NCBI RefSeq assembly: GCF_902706035.1
Contig: NZ_CACSJA010000015.1
Location: 1 to 64,000, forward strand
Direction: 5' to 3'
Length of the DNA stretch: 64,000 nt
From: Pantoea sp. 18069
GTDB taxonomy: Bacteria > Pseudomonadota > Gammaproteobacteria > Burkholderiales > Burkholderiaceae_C
Of the stretch, positions 1 to 8,113 are shown piece by piece. Positions within the stretch are counted from its first letter, which is position 1, and each line of letters starts with the position of its first letter. The notes under the pieces were generated by a model. It saw only the letters and a list, made by a program, of their open reading frames with translations. It did not search any database and was not told where the DNA came from. Position numbers and translations under genes: made by a program.

Positions 1-130
1 GCGCAAAGCCCGCAAAGGCCAAGTGCGCAGCCTCTGCGAAGCAGGAACCCACCGAAGTGACTTGTTCAGGCTCAATGCCTGCAATGGGCGCGGTAGGAAT
101 CCCCTGCCGTTAGGCAGGGGAGGATGTCAA
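1..130 (+). mobile_element. Right end of an IS200/IS605-family element
   Basis: The window opens inside the 3' end of a TnpB gene. Next comes a perfect 8-bp hairpin, CCCCTGCC-GTTA-GGCAGGGG at 101-120, then GAGGATGTCAA, the usual right-end layout of IS200/IS605 and IS1341-type elements. The TnpB stop codon lies in the hairpin (loop and first stem base). The outer boundary is inferred to be near 130, where an ankyrin-like coding frame begins. The rest of the element, including the left end, is outside the window, so mobility cannot be judged. Confidence 0.72.
3..113 (+). CDS. tnpB: TnpB C-terminus (partial, runs off left edge)
   Basis: The last 36 residues of an RNA-guided transposon-associated nuclease are visible. 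The frame reads KQEPTEV, then GSMPAMGAVGIPCR, then TAG. The KQEP(T/S)E and AVGIP pieces are characteristic of the tail of IS200/IS605 TnpB proteins, beyond the zinc ribbon and RuvC parts, which lie outside the window. TnpB is the ancestor-like relative of Cas12 and uses a guide RNA encoded at the right end of the element. Whether the full protein is intact cannot be told from this fragment. Confidence 0.72.
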   Translation, partial: AKPAKAKCAASAKQEPTEVTCSGSMPAMGAVGIPCR

Positions 131-170
131 GATTTCTCTGAACGCTGGTCACGATGCGATATCGCTTAAA

Positions 171-887
171 TTGAAGGCGGCGAATGCAGACGTCAACAAA
201 GTGAATGAAGATGGTCTCTCTGCACTCACCTATGCCGCAACGCATCAGGATTCGGGCGCGATAGACTTTTTACTGAAAGAAAAATTCCAGTTATCGAAGA
301 GCCAGGTATGGGAGGCAATCGGCATCTCTGCCAAGACAAATATTGCTATTTGTTTGACATTGTGGGCAGCTATCGAGAGAAATCCTGAAAATTTCATCGA
401 TACCGGCGAAGACCTGGTGATACCTGCCGAAGTGAAGATATTCAAGAATTCTGCGGCTCCCACGCTGGAGAGAGGCGTGGATTATAGTCTTCAAGACAGG
501 AATGTGAGCCCGGCACTGGCTCTTGCGACCAGGCCTGCGCAGGGCGACGCGGCGCAGGGGGGGCAAAGAGCAATGGCCCCGATGGGACGGGTCAACGCGA
601 GTCATGCAGTCTTCGATCATTCCGGCATGGACAAAAAGAGGCCGTTAACGCCTCTTGCGGCAGACGAAAGAAATGAATATGAAGAATTATCTTCCTCTGT
701 CAGGCAAAGGCAAAAAATCGTGAATGAGTCTGCTGCTGATGATGATCTCCACTCCATGGTGCAGCTGTCAGCTGGCGTGATCCCTTCTTCCGCGAATAGC
801 CCTAGAGCTGCGCATCCGGATCGCAATGACATGGCGAACAATTCCATGCAGGATCTGCAAGAGCCCGGGAAAGACAGAATGGCTTGA
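171..887 (+). CDS. Orphan protein, ankyrin-like N-terminus, 5' end cut by IS
   Basis: The 238-residue frame has only a TTG for a start at 171 and stays open back to the TnpB stop at 111-113. The real 5' end was therefore probably displaced by the IS, and this may be a pseudogene. Residues 5-35 (ADVNKVNEDGLSALTYAATH and following) read as one ankyrin repeat. The rest is polar and low in known motifs, with Ser/Ala/Asp-rich segments towards the C-terminus. Base composition is less GC-rich than the housekeeping genes that follow. The C-terminal section shows weak similarity to the end of the orphan protein at 45.6-47.3 kb. Function unknown; a secreted effector or toxin-associated protein is possible but unsupported. 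Confidence 0.45.
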   Translation: MKAANADVNKVNEDGLSALTYAATHQDSGAIDFLLKEKFQLSKSQVWEAIGISAKTNIAICLTLWAAIERNPENFIDTGEDLVIPAEVKIFKNSAAPTLERGVDYSLQDRNVSPALALATRPAQGDAAQGGQRAMAPMGRVNASHAVFDHSGMDKKRPLTPLAADERNEYEELSSSVRQRQKIVNESAADDDLHSMVQLSAGVIPSSANSPRAAHPDRNDMANNSMQDLQEPGKDRMA

Positions 888-1023
888 ATCACGACCCGCG
901 CCCTGGAGCGCCCATGCACATGGGCCTGGGCACGGCGCGCCGGAAGCTCACTTCATGGACAGGCCCGAGCCGCGTTGCGGCGCAGCGCAAGCGCCTGTGC
1001 ACGGTGCTGCGGGGCGGATGTTT

Positions 1024-1686
1024 TCACTGCGCGCCCGAGACCTGCGCCATGAAGGTCGGGCCGGTCTCGCCGTCGCGCCAGCCGGGGTAGGTTTCCATCA
1101 CTTCGGCGAACAGCGCCGAATCGATCCAGCGCTGCAGCCAGGCCTGCAGCGCGGGCCAGGGCTGCTCGGCCCACTGGGCTTCGTCTATGCGCGCGAACTG
1201 GCGCACGAACGGGCGCAGCGCCATGTCGGCCAGGCTGGGGTGCAGGCCGAACAGATAGCCGGTGTCGGCGAGCTGGTGGTCGAGCGCGGCCAGCCAGGTC
1301 AGGGCCTCGGTCTGGGCGTCGTTGACTTGCGCCGCGCTGTAGCGCTCGGGGTACTTGCAGCGGTCGAGCGCGGGCTTGAAGCGCGTGTCGAGATCGTCGA
1401 TCAGCGCCAGCATGTCGGCTTCGCTGCCTTCGGTCGGCGCGAGCCAGCCGTCGGGGTCGTTCTGGCGCAGCGCCCAGAGCATGATTTCCAGGCTTTGCTC
1501 GATCACGCCGTCCGCGTTCACCAGCACCGGCACCGTGCCCTTGGGCGAGGCCTGCAGCAGCGCGTCGGGCTTGGCGCGCAGATTGACTTCGCGCAGCTCG
1601 CAGGCAATGCCCGAATGGGCGAGCGCCAGGCGGGCGCGGATGGCATAGGGGCAGCGGCGGAAGGAATAGAGAACGGGCAGGGGCAT
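1024..1686 (-). CDS. Glutathione S-transferase family protein
   Basis: About 220 residues. The N-terminal thioredoxin-like domain begins LYSFRRCPYAIRARLAL, with the CPYA motif at residues 12-15. This is followed by a cis-proline region (GTVPVL), ESLEIM-like glutathione contacts (EQSLEIMLW) and an all-alpha C-terminal domain. The Cys-containing motif suggests an omega/beta-like or YibF-type GST, which usually performs thiol transfer rather than classical conjugation. The start was placed at the Met just before the conserved strand; an in-frame Met 15 codons upstream at 1731 is possible. It lies tail-to-tail with the orphan gene and downstream of argA on the same strand. The substrate cannot be read from the sequence. 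Confidence 0.85.
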   Translation of the reverse strand: MPLPVLYSFRRCPYAIRARLALAHSGIACELREVNLRAKPDALLQASPKGTVPVLVNADGVIEQSLEIMLWALRQNDPDGWLAPTEGSEADMLALIDDLDTRFKPALDRCKYPERYSAAQVNDAQTEALTWLAALDHQLADTGYLFGLHPSLADMALRPFVRQFARIDEAQWAEQPWPALQAWLQRWIDSALFAEVMETYPGWRDGETGPTFMAQVSGAQ

Positions 1687-1792
1687 GGGCAGGAGAATCT
1701 GGGCCGGAAGGCGGATCGGTGGGAAGGGCAAGGATGATAGCGCCGGCCGGCAGAGGACGGCTGGCGCGAGGCCATTCGCCCGCTGCGGCGCG

Positions 1793-3139
1793 TCAGAGCT
1801 TCTTTACCAAAACCTGGCTCTTGCGGTCCCAGTTGTACTTGGCCTTGCGCGATTCGGGCAGCCAGTTCGGGTCCACGGGCTGGAAGCCGCGCTTGATGAA
1901 CCAGTGCATGGTGCGGGTTGTGAGCACGAACAGGCTTTCCAGCCCCTGGTTGCGCGCGCGCTGCTCTATGCGCTTGAGCAGTTTTTCGCCGTCGCCCGTG
2001 CCCTGGCTCTTGGGCGAGACCGTGACGGCCGCCATTTCGGCGGTCTTTTCCTTGGGATAGGGGTAGAGTGCGGCGCAGCCGAAGATCACGCCGTCGTGCT
2101 CGATCAGCGTGTAGTTGGTGATGTCGCGCTCGATCTCGGTGCGGCTGCGCTTGACCAGCGTGCCGTCGTTCTCGAACGGCTCTATCAGCTGCACGATGCC
2201 CGCGACATCGTCGGCCGTGGCTTCGCGCAGCTCTTCGAGCTTTTCGTCGATGACCATGGTGCCTATGCCGTCGTGTACATAGATTTCGAGCAGCAGCGCG
2301 CCGTCGACCGCGAACGGCAGGATATGGCTGCGTTCGACGCCGGCCTTGCAGGCCTTGACGCAGTGCTGCAGGTAGAAGGCGGTATCGGTGGGCTGCTGCG
2401 GCGCGGGCAGCTGGGCCAGCAGGGATTGGGCCGTCGCCAGCGGCAGCTCGGTGTCTATGGGGTTGTCGTCGCCCGCGGGCTCGAGCGGGTGCTGGTGGAT
2501 TCCCGGCACTTCGGTCATGAAGATCAGTTTGTCGGCCTTGAGCTCGATCGCCACGCTGGTCGCGACTTCCTCCATGTTCAGGTTGAAGGCTTCGCCCGTG
2601 GGTGAGAAGCCGAACGGCGACAGCAACACCATCGCGTCCATGTCCAGCGTCTGGCGAATCGCATTCACATCGACCTTGCGCACCAGGCCCGAGTGCTTGA
2701 AATCCACGCCGTCCACAATGCCCACGGGGCGCGCGGTGACGAAGTTGCCGGACAGCACGCGCACCGTCGCGCCGGCCATCGGGGTGTTGGGCAGGCCCTG
2801 GCTGAACGCGGCTTCGATTTCATAGCGCAACTGGCCCGCGGCCTCCTGCGCGCAGTCGAGGGCCACCGAGTCGGTGATGCGTATGCCGTGAGAGTACTGC
2901 GGCGCATGGCCCTTGGCCAGGAGCTGTTCGTTGACCTGGGGGCGAAAGCCATGGACCAGCACGATGCGCACGCCCATGGCCTGGATCATCGCCAGATCCT
3001 GGGCAATGCTGGTGAGCTTGCCGGCCGCGATCGCCTCGCCGGTGATGCCGACGACAAAGGTCTGGTTGCGGAATTTATGGATATAGGGCGCAACCGAACG
3101 GAACCAGGGAACGAAGGTGAAGTTGAAAACGGTGGACAT
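1793..3139 (-). CDS. argA: N-acetylglutamate synthase (amino-acid N-acetyltransferase)
   Basis: A cytosolic enzyme that acetylates L-glutamate with acetyl-CoA, the first step of arginine biosynthesis. The 448 residues carry an amino-acid-kinase-like domain (about 25-290, with GEAIAAGK and VLVHGFRPQVNE, which holds the arginine feedback site in this family). A GNAT acetyltransferase domain follows (about 305-448; ATADDVAGIVQLIEPFE, then VSPKSQGTGDGEKLL, the acetyl-CoA loop). The length matches the classical bacterial ArgA. The start MSTVFNFTFVPWFR is the conserved N-terminus; the frame stays open further upstream, but that part has no similarity to the family. It is divergent from hrpA across a 202-bp gap. 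Confidence 0.95.
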   Translation of the reverse strand: MSTVFNFTFVPWFRSVAPYIHKFRNQTFVVGITGEAIAAGKLTSIAQDLAMIQAMGVRIVLVHGFRPQVNEQLLAKGHAPQYSHGIRITDSVALDCAQEAAGQLRYEIEAAFSQGLPNTPMAGATVRVLSGNFVTARPVGIVDGVDFKHSGLVRKVDVNAIRQTLDMDAMVLLSPFGFSPTGEAFNLNMEEVATSVAIELKADKLIFMTEVPGIHQHPLEPAGDDNPIDTELPLATAQSLLAQLPAPQQPTDTAFYLQHCVKACKAGVERSHILPFAVDGALLLEIYVHDGIGTMVIDEKLEELREATADDVAGIVQLIEPFENDGTLVKRSRTEIERDITNYTLIEHDGVIFGCAALYPYPKEKTAEMAAVTVSPKSQGTGDGEKLLKRIEQRARNQGLESLFVLTTRTMHWFIKRGFQPVDPNWLPESRKAKYNWDRKSQVLVKKL

Positions 3140-3341
3140 GGGCGGGGCGGGCGTGCGGGGCGTAGGGCGGCGATTAGCCTTGTTCGATAAGTGTCGCATC
3201 ATAAGCACGCAGCGGTCGCCTGCAGGGCGCAGGGCAAAGAAGTTGTTGGCGCGCATCAGTCGCCGCCAGAGTCCTGCGCCGGCTTGGAATAAATGAGGCA
3301 GCGCGAGCGCCGCCAGCCCGGCCTGCGGATAATGGCGGGCT

Positions 3342-6300
3342 ATGCCTTTTTCCGATCCGCAGACCGCTGCAGCGCCGCGCGCGTACACCCTTGACTTTCC
3401 TGCCTCCCTGCCCGTGTCCACACGGCGCGAGGAGATCATGCGCGCCATGGCGCAGCACCAGGTGATCATCGTCTGCGGCGAGACCGGCTCGGGCAAGACC
3501 ACGCAGCTGCCGAAAATCGCGCTGGCGCTGGGCCGCGGCAAGTGCAACGCTCCGGCCGGCAGCCAGGGCAAGCTGATAGGCCACACCCAGCCGCGGCGCA
3601 TTGCCGCGAGCTCGGTGGCCAAGCGCATCGCCGAGGAACTCAAGACGCCGCTGGGCGGCGTGGTCGGCTACAAGGTGCGCTTCCAGGACCGGCTGTCCAA
3701 GGACACCACGGTCAAGCTGATGACCGACGGCATCCTGCTGGCCGAAACCCAGACCGACCCGCTGCTCAAGGCCTACGACACGCTGATCATCGACGAGGCG
3801 CACGAACGCAGCCTCAACATCGACTTCCTGCTCGGCTATCTGCGCCAGATCCTGCCCAAGCGCCCCGACCTCAAGGTGGTCGTGACCTCGGCAACCATCG
3901 ATGCCGACCGCTTTGCGCGCCACTTTGCATCGAGCACGGGCCCGGCGCCGGTGATCATGGTCTCGGGCCGCACGTTTCCGGTCGAGCAGCGCTACCGGCC
4001 GTTCGAGGAAAGTCGTGACTACGGCCTCAACGAAGCGATTGCCGACGGCGTCGACGAACTCTGGGCCGGCGGGCGCGGCGGCGACATCCTGGTGTTCCTG
4101 CCGGGCGAGCGCGAAATCCGCGAAGCCGCCGACCATCTGCGCCGCCACCTGCAGCACCAGCCCGTGCTGCGCGGCGCCGAAGTGCTGCCGCTGTTTTCGC
4201 GCCTCTCGCAGGCCGAGCAGGACCGCATTTTCGAAGGCCATACGGGCCGGCGCATCGTGCTGGCGACCAACGTCGCCGAAACCTCGCTCACCGTGCCCGG
4301 CATACGCTATGTGATCGACGCGGGCACGGCGCGCGTCAAGCGCTACAGCTTCCGCAGCAAGGTCGAGCAGTTGCTGGTCGAGCCCATCAGCCAGGCCGCG
4401 GCCAACCAGCGCGCGGGCCGCTGCGGGCGTGTGGCCGACGGCATCTGCATACGCCTTTATGACGAGACCGATTTCGGCACGCGCCCGGCGTTCACCGACC
4501 CCGAAATCCTGCGCAGCTCGCTGGCCGGCGTGATCCTGCGCATGAAGTCGCTGGGCCTGGGCGACGTGGTGAACTTCCCGTTCCTCGAAGCGCCTTCGGG
4601 CCGGGCGATCGCCGACGGCTACCAGTTGCTGGCCGAGCTGGGCGCGGTGACCGACCACGGCGACATCACGCCCATGGGCCAGGAGCTGTCGCGCCTGCCG
4701 CTGGACCCGCGCGTGGGCCGCATGATTCTCGAAGCGCGTGCGCGCGGCGCCGTCGCCGAAGTGCTGGTGATCGCCTCGGCACTGTCGGTGCAGGACGTGC
4801 GCGACCGGCCTATAGAGGCCCAGCAGCAGGCCGACCAGCAGCACGCCAAGTTCGACGACGAGAAAAGCGAATTCAGCGGCTATCTGCGGCTGTGGAAATG
4901 GCTGCAGGACGCGCGCGGCGGCAAGGTCGTCGCGCAAAGCCGCCGCGAGATGGCCAGCCAGGCCGCGCCCGCGCCCAAGGCCTCGGCGCGCAACGCGGCT
5001 TTCCTGCCCGTGGCCCAGCGCAGCACGGGCGCCCAGTCGCCCGCCGACGCGGCGGGCGTGGCAGCCCCGGCCTGGAAGCCCGACGCGGGCGTGCCCGTGC
5101 CGGCCGACGACGCCACGCACAAGATCAGCAACCGCCAGTGGGAGCAGCTGCTGCGCCAGAACTTCATCAACATCCGCCGCGTGCGCGAGTGGCGCGACAT
5201 CTATTCGCAGCTGCTCACCGTCGTGAAGGAGCAGCGCTGGCAGATCAACACCCAGCCCGCGGGCTACGAGGCGCTGCACCTGTCCATGCTCTCGGGCCTG
5301 CTGGGCAACCTCGGCTACAAGGGCGACGAAAGCGACAGCTACCTGGGCGCGCGCGGCATACGCTTTCACCCGCACCCGGGCGCGCATCTGTCCAAGAAGC
5401 CCGGCCGCTGGATTGTCGCGGCCGAACTCGTCGAGACTTCGCGGCTTTACGGCCGGGGCATCGCGGCCGTGGAGCCGGTGTGGCTGGAGGAAGTCGGCGC
5501 CCATCTGCTGAAGAAACAGTTGCTCGACCCGCATTGGGAAAAGAAGAGCGCCGATGTGGTCGCGCTCGAGCGCGCGACGCTGTACGGCCTCGTGGTCTAC
5601 AACGGCCGGCGCACCAGCTTCGGCAAGGTCGATCCGCAGTCGGCGCGCGAGCTGTTCATCCGCCAGGCGCTGGTCGACGGCGGCTGGGACACGCGCCTGC
5701 CTTTCCTGCAGGCCAACCGCAAGCTGGTCGCCAAGATCGAGGAGATGGAGCACAAGTCGCGCCGCCAGGACGTGCTGGTCGACGACGAGCTGATCTACGC
5801 GTTCTATGACCAGCAACTGCCCCAGGACGTGTTCAGCGGCGCAACCTTCGAGCGCTGGTTCCAGACCGCAAGCCGCGAGAACGCCGACCTGTTGCGCCTC
5901 ACGCGCGACGAACTCATGCGCCACGAGGCCGCGGGCATCACCACCCAGGCGTTTCCCAAGGTCATCAAGCTCGGCGGCGTCGATTGCGCGGCCCAGTACC
6001 TGCATTCGCCGGGCGACGCGCGCGACGGCGTCACCGTGACGGTGCCGCTGTTCGTGCTCAACCAGGTCAGCGAGGAACGCGCCGAATGGCTGGTGCCGGG
6101 CATGCTCAAGGACAAGATCCAGGCACTGCTCAAGAGCCTGCCCCAGCGCCCGCGCAGCCGCTTCGTGCCGCTGCCCGAAAACGCGCAGCGCCTGGCCGCG
6201 CTGCTGTGCGCGCCCGAGCGCTTCGTGCAGGGCGGGCTGATAGACGCGCTGCTCAAGCAGGTGCGCGATGAAACCTCGCTGGACGTCAAGCGCGCCGACT

Positions 6301-7445
6301 TCAAGCTCGACATGCTGAGCCCGCACCTGTTCATGAACTTCCGCGTGACCGACGAGCATGGCCGCCAGCTGGGCCAGGGCCGCAACCTGGGCGCGCTCAA
6401 GGCCCAGTTGGGCGCCAAGGCGCGCGGCGCGTTCCAGGCGCTGGCCGGAATGAAGCTTGCGAACGTGCTGGAAGACGGCGCGCCCGCGGCTGCACCCGTG
6501 GCCGCCAAGCCTGCGGGCAAGGCCCAGGCTGCGGCGCCCGCCGGCAAGACTCCGGCGCAGACCGCGGCCAAGCCGGCCAGCGATGCGCCCGCGGCCGGCC
6601 AGCGCTACACCCAGTGGAGCTTTGGCACGCTGCCCGAGCTGATGGAAATCCGCCAGGGTGCGCAGTCGCTGGTGGGCTTTCCGGCGCTGATCGACCACGG
6701 CGATGCCGTGGGCATCGAAGTCTTCGACGAGCCCGAAGTCGCAGCCGCCAGGCACCGCGCGGGCCTGCGGCGCCTGTTCGCGCTGCAGATCAAGGACGCG
6801 CTCAAGTACCTCGAGAAGAACATTCCCGACCTGCAGAAAATGGCCGTGGCCTTCATGCCGCTGGGCACGCAGGAGGAACTGCGCCAGCAGATCATCGATG
6901 TCGCGCTGGACCGGGCTTTCGTGCTCGATCCGCAGCCCACCAATGCCGCCGAATTCACCCAGCGCGTGCAGGACGGGCGCGGCCGGCTGACGCTGATCGC
7001 CAACGAGGTCGCGCGCCTGGCAGGCGCCATCCTGGTCGAGTACTCGGCCGCGGCGCGCAAGATCAAGGACACGAAGAACGCGCCCGAGGCCACGGCCGAC
7101 GCCCAGCAGCAGCTGCAAAAGCTCATGCCCAGGCAGTTCATCGCCGCCGCGCCCTGGGTGCAGCTGGCCCACTTCCCGCGCTATCTCAAGGCCATTACGC
7201 TGCGCCTGGACAAGTGGCGCGCCGACCCCGCGCGCGACGCGGCGCGGCTGGCCGAGCTGCGCCCGCACGAGCAGCGCTACTGGCGGCTGGTGGCCGACCG
7301 CAAGGGCCAGGTCGATGCGCGCATGCAGGAATACCGCTGGATGCTCGAAGAGCTGCGCGTGGGCTTTTTCGCCCAGGAGCTGCGCACGCCGTATCCGGTC
7401 AGCGTCAAGCGCCTGGACAAGCTCTGGGCGCAACTGCAGCGGTGA
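3342..7445 (+). CDS. hrpA: ATP-dependent RNA helicase HrpA
   Basis: A 1367-residue DEAH-box helicase, longer than the roughly 1300 residues of the E. coli protein. Walker A GETGSGKTT is at 46-54, DEAH with HERS near 150, SAT near 181, and the motif VI sequence QRAGRCGR near 355. The helicase core, HA2/OB region and the long HrpA-specific C-terminal domain follow. HrpA acts on structured mRNA and on ribosome collisions in bacteria. Two Ala/Pro-rich low-complexity insertions stand out, at about 535-590 and 1047-1087; the second is also lysine-rich. The gene is monocistronic, and a hairpin repeat element lies 8 bp after the stop codon. Confidence 0.95.
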   Translation: MPFSDPQTAAAPRAYTLDFPASLPVSTRREEIMRAMAQHQVIIVCGETGSGKTTQLPKIALALGRGKCNAPAGSQGKLIGHTQPRRIAASSVAKRIAEELKTPLGGVVGYKVRFQDRLSKDTTVKLMTDGILLAETQTDPLLKAYDTLIIDEAHERSLNIDFLLGYLRQILPKRPDLKVVVTSATIDADRFARHFASSTGPAPVIMVSGRTFPVEQRYRPFEESRDYGLNEAIADGVDELWAGGRGGDILVFLPGEREIREAADHLRRHLQHQPVLRGAEVLPLFSRLSQAEQDRIFEGHTGRRIVLATNVAETSLTVPGIRYVIDAGTARVKRYSFRSKVEQLLVEPISQAAANQRAGRCGRVADGICIRLYDETDFGTRPAFTDPEILRSSLAGVILRMKSLGLGDVVNFPFLEAPSGRAIADGYQLLAELGAVTDHGDITPMGQELSRLPLDPRVGRMILEARARGAVAEVLVIASALSVQDVRDRPIEAQQQADQQHAKFDDEKSEFSGYLRLWKWLQDARGGKVVAQSRREMASQAAPAPKASARNAAFLPVAQRSTGAQSPADAAGVAAPAWKPDAGVPVPADDATHKISNRQWEQLLRQNFINIRRVREWRDIYSQLLTVVKEQRWQINTQPAGYEALHLSMLSGLLGNLGYKGDESDSYLGARGIRFHPHPGAHLSKKPGRWIVAAELVETSRLYGRGIAAVEPVWLEEVGAHLLKKQLLDPHWEKKSADVVALERATLYGLVVYNGRRTSFGKVDPQSARELFIRQALVDGGWDTRLPFLQANRKLVAKIEEMEHKSRRQDVLVDDELIYAFYDQQLPQDVFSGATFERWFQTASRENADLLRLTRDELMRHEAAGITTQAFPKVIKLGGVDCAAQYLHSPGDARDGVTVTVPLFVLNQVSEERAEWLVPGMLKDKIQALLKSLPQRPRSRFVPLPENAQRLAALLCAPERFVQGGLIDALLKQVRDETSLDVKRADFKLDMLSPHLFMNFRVTDEHGRQLGQGRNLGALKAQLGAKARGAFQALAGMKLANVLEDGAPAAAPVAAKPAGKAQAAAPAGKTPAQTAAKPASDAPAAGQRYTQWSFGTLPELMEIRQGAQSLVGFPALIDHGDAVGIEVFDEPEVAAARHRAGLRRLFALQIKDALKYLEKNIPDLQKMAVAFMPLGTQEELRQQIIDVALDRAFVLDPQPTNAAEFTQRVQDGRGRLTLIANEVARLAGAILVEYSAAARKIKDTKNAPEATADAQQQLQKLMPRQFIAAAPWVQLAHFPRYLKAITLRLDKWRADPARDAARLAELRPHEQRYWRLVADRKGQVDARMQEYRWMLEELRVGFFAQELRTPYPVSVKRLDKLWAQLQR

Positions 7446-7453
7446 ACTGCAAG

Positions 7454-7479
7454 CACCCCCTGAGCGGCCTGCGCCGCTT
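7454..7479 (+). repeat. Intergenic hairpin element, copy 1 (truncated)
   Basis: CACCCCCTGAGC followed by the hairpin AGCGGC-CTGC-GCCGCT, 8 bp after the hrpA stop codon. It has the same leader as the copies at 40.3, 41.4 and 43.9 kb but a different paired stem sequence. The rest of the element seen in the two copies at 40-41 kb is missing or diverged here. It is probably a 3'-UTR or terminator-like element. Confidence 0.6.
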
Positions 7480-7607
7480 GGGCGCAATGCGGTCCACTTG
7501 GCGCGGATTTCGGGAGCATTGAAGGCCACACGGGGCGGGTCGGCGACCGTCCATGCCCCGACGGGGCGAAGGGCCCTTTAGAACGTGAACACGTTCTTAG
7601 AACGTGT

Positions 7608-7755
7608 TCAAAGTTTCCTGGGCAAGAGAGCCGAGTTGACGAACTGCAAGCTGGTGCTGAGCCAGCGCTCGCAGTTCTTCCACAGCCGCCAGTTCTTGTC
7701 CAGCCACGATCCAGCGCTTGGGCATCACCTTGAAGGTGTGCGACTCGCTTCTTCG
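7608..7755 (-). pseudogene. IS5-family transposase C-terminal remnant
   Basis: Read on the minus strand, one frame gives RRSESHTFKVMPKRWIV. A second frame continues LDKNWRLWKNCERWLSTS and then LQFVNSALL before a stop. Intact IS5-family DDE transposases have KRWIVER(S/T)FAWL here, so about six codons are missing and the frame has shifted. Only the last 50 or so residues of a transposase survive. Nearby GAACGTG repeats (7581-7612) may be left from the element end. The scar separates hrpA from a truncated monooxygenase gene. Confidence 0.65.
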
Positions 7756-7783
7756 GCCTTGAGCGAGCCCGCGCTGGACGCCG

Positions 7784-7972
7784 TGCGGCGTCATCGTGCC
7801 AGCCGGTGCGGATGCAGGCGCGCAGGGCTGGGAAGACCTGGACGGCAAGTTCCTGCCGTTCATGGACCGGCACGGCATCGAGACCCTGCTGGTGCGGCCC
7901 GATTTCTACCTCTATGGTGCGGTCGGCGCCGCAGAGAGCCCTGAGGCCTTGATCCTGGAGGCTGCGGCATAG
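7784..7972 (+). pseudogene. C-terminal remnant of an MhpA-like flavin monooxygenase
   Basis: A short frame without an upstream start reads GWEDLDGKFLPFMDRHG, then IETLLVRPDFYLYGAV and a stop. This resembles the thioredoxin-like C-terminal end of aromatic-ring FAD monooxygenases such as 3-(3-hydroxyphenyl)propionate hydroxylase, where a VRPDxYxYG motif is common. The N-terminal FAD-binding region is absent and the IS remnant lies directly upstream, so this is the tail of a deleted gene. Assignment to the wider monooxygenase family is fairly secure; assignment to MhpA itself is not. Confidence 0.55.
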
Positions 7973-8056
7973 CTGGCGAAGGCCGGCTTGAAAGGGGCCG
8001 AACCGGCCGCGGCCTGACCCGGTTCGCCAGCGGGGCTCACTGGAGCCCCATCAACA

Positions 8057-8090
8057 GTGAAGCCGGCGTGCCTGAGCACGCCGGCTTCAC
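8057..8090. terminator. Strong bidirectional hairpin terminator
   Basis: A perfect 15-bp stem (GTGAAGCCGGCGTGC at 8057-8071 paired with 8076-8090) with loop CTGA. It lies between the monooxygenase remnant and the 3' end of the Bug gene that converges on it. There is only a short T-rich stretch (TTCTT) on the plus side, so it may act as a partly Rho-assisted terminator. Confidence 0.6.
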
Positions 8091-8113
8091 TTCTTGCGCC
8101 GTCCCGGTTCTTT

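Larger units (their letters stand above)
1..146 (+). ncRNA. Possible omega RNA (reRNA) of the TnpB element
   Basis: In IS200/IS605 elements the 3' end of tnpB and the right-end hairpin form the scaffold of the omega RNA, and the first bases outside the element form the guide. Here the scaffold would end near 130 and the guide would start around 131 with ATTTCTCTGAACGCTG or a base or two offset. This is inferred from family knowledge and position. No promoter or transcript evidence is available. Confidence 0.35.

Noticed and set aside
3140..3643. A 168-codon N-terminal extension of ArgA
   Set aside because: The extension overlaps the hrpA promoter and start region and has no similarity to ArgA; the family start MSTVFNFTF lies at 3139.
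3174..7529. A 1451-codon open frame on the minus strand across hrpA
   Set aside because: It is antisense to a textbook HrpA protein, is rich in His/Gly/Arg/Ala as expected from high-GC codon shadows, and has no recognisable motif.
7581..7612. GAACGTGAACACGTTC palindrome plus a third GAACGTG as a regulatory operator
   Set aside because: It directly abuts the transposase remnant and no intact gene starts nearby, so it is more simply a leftover of the IS end.
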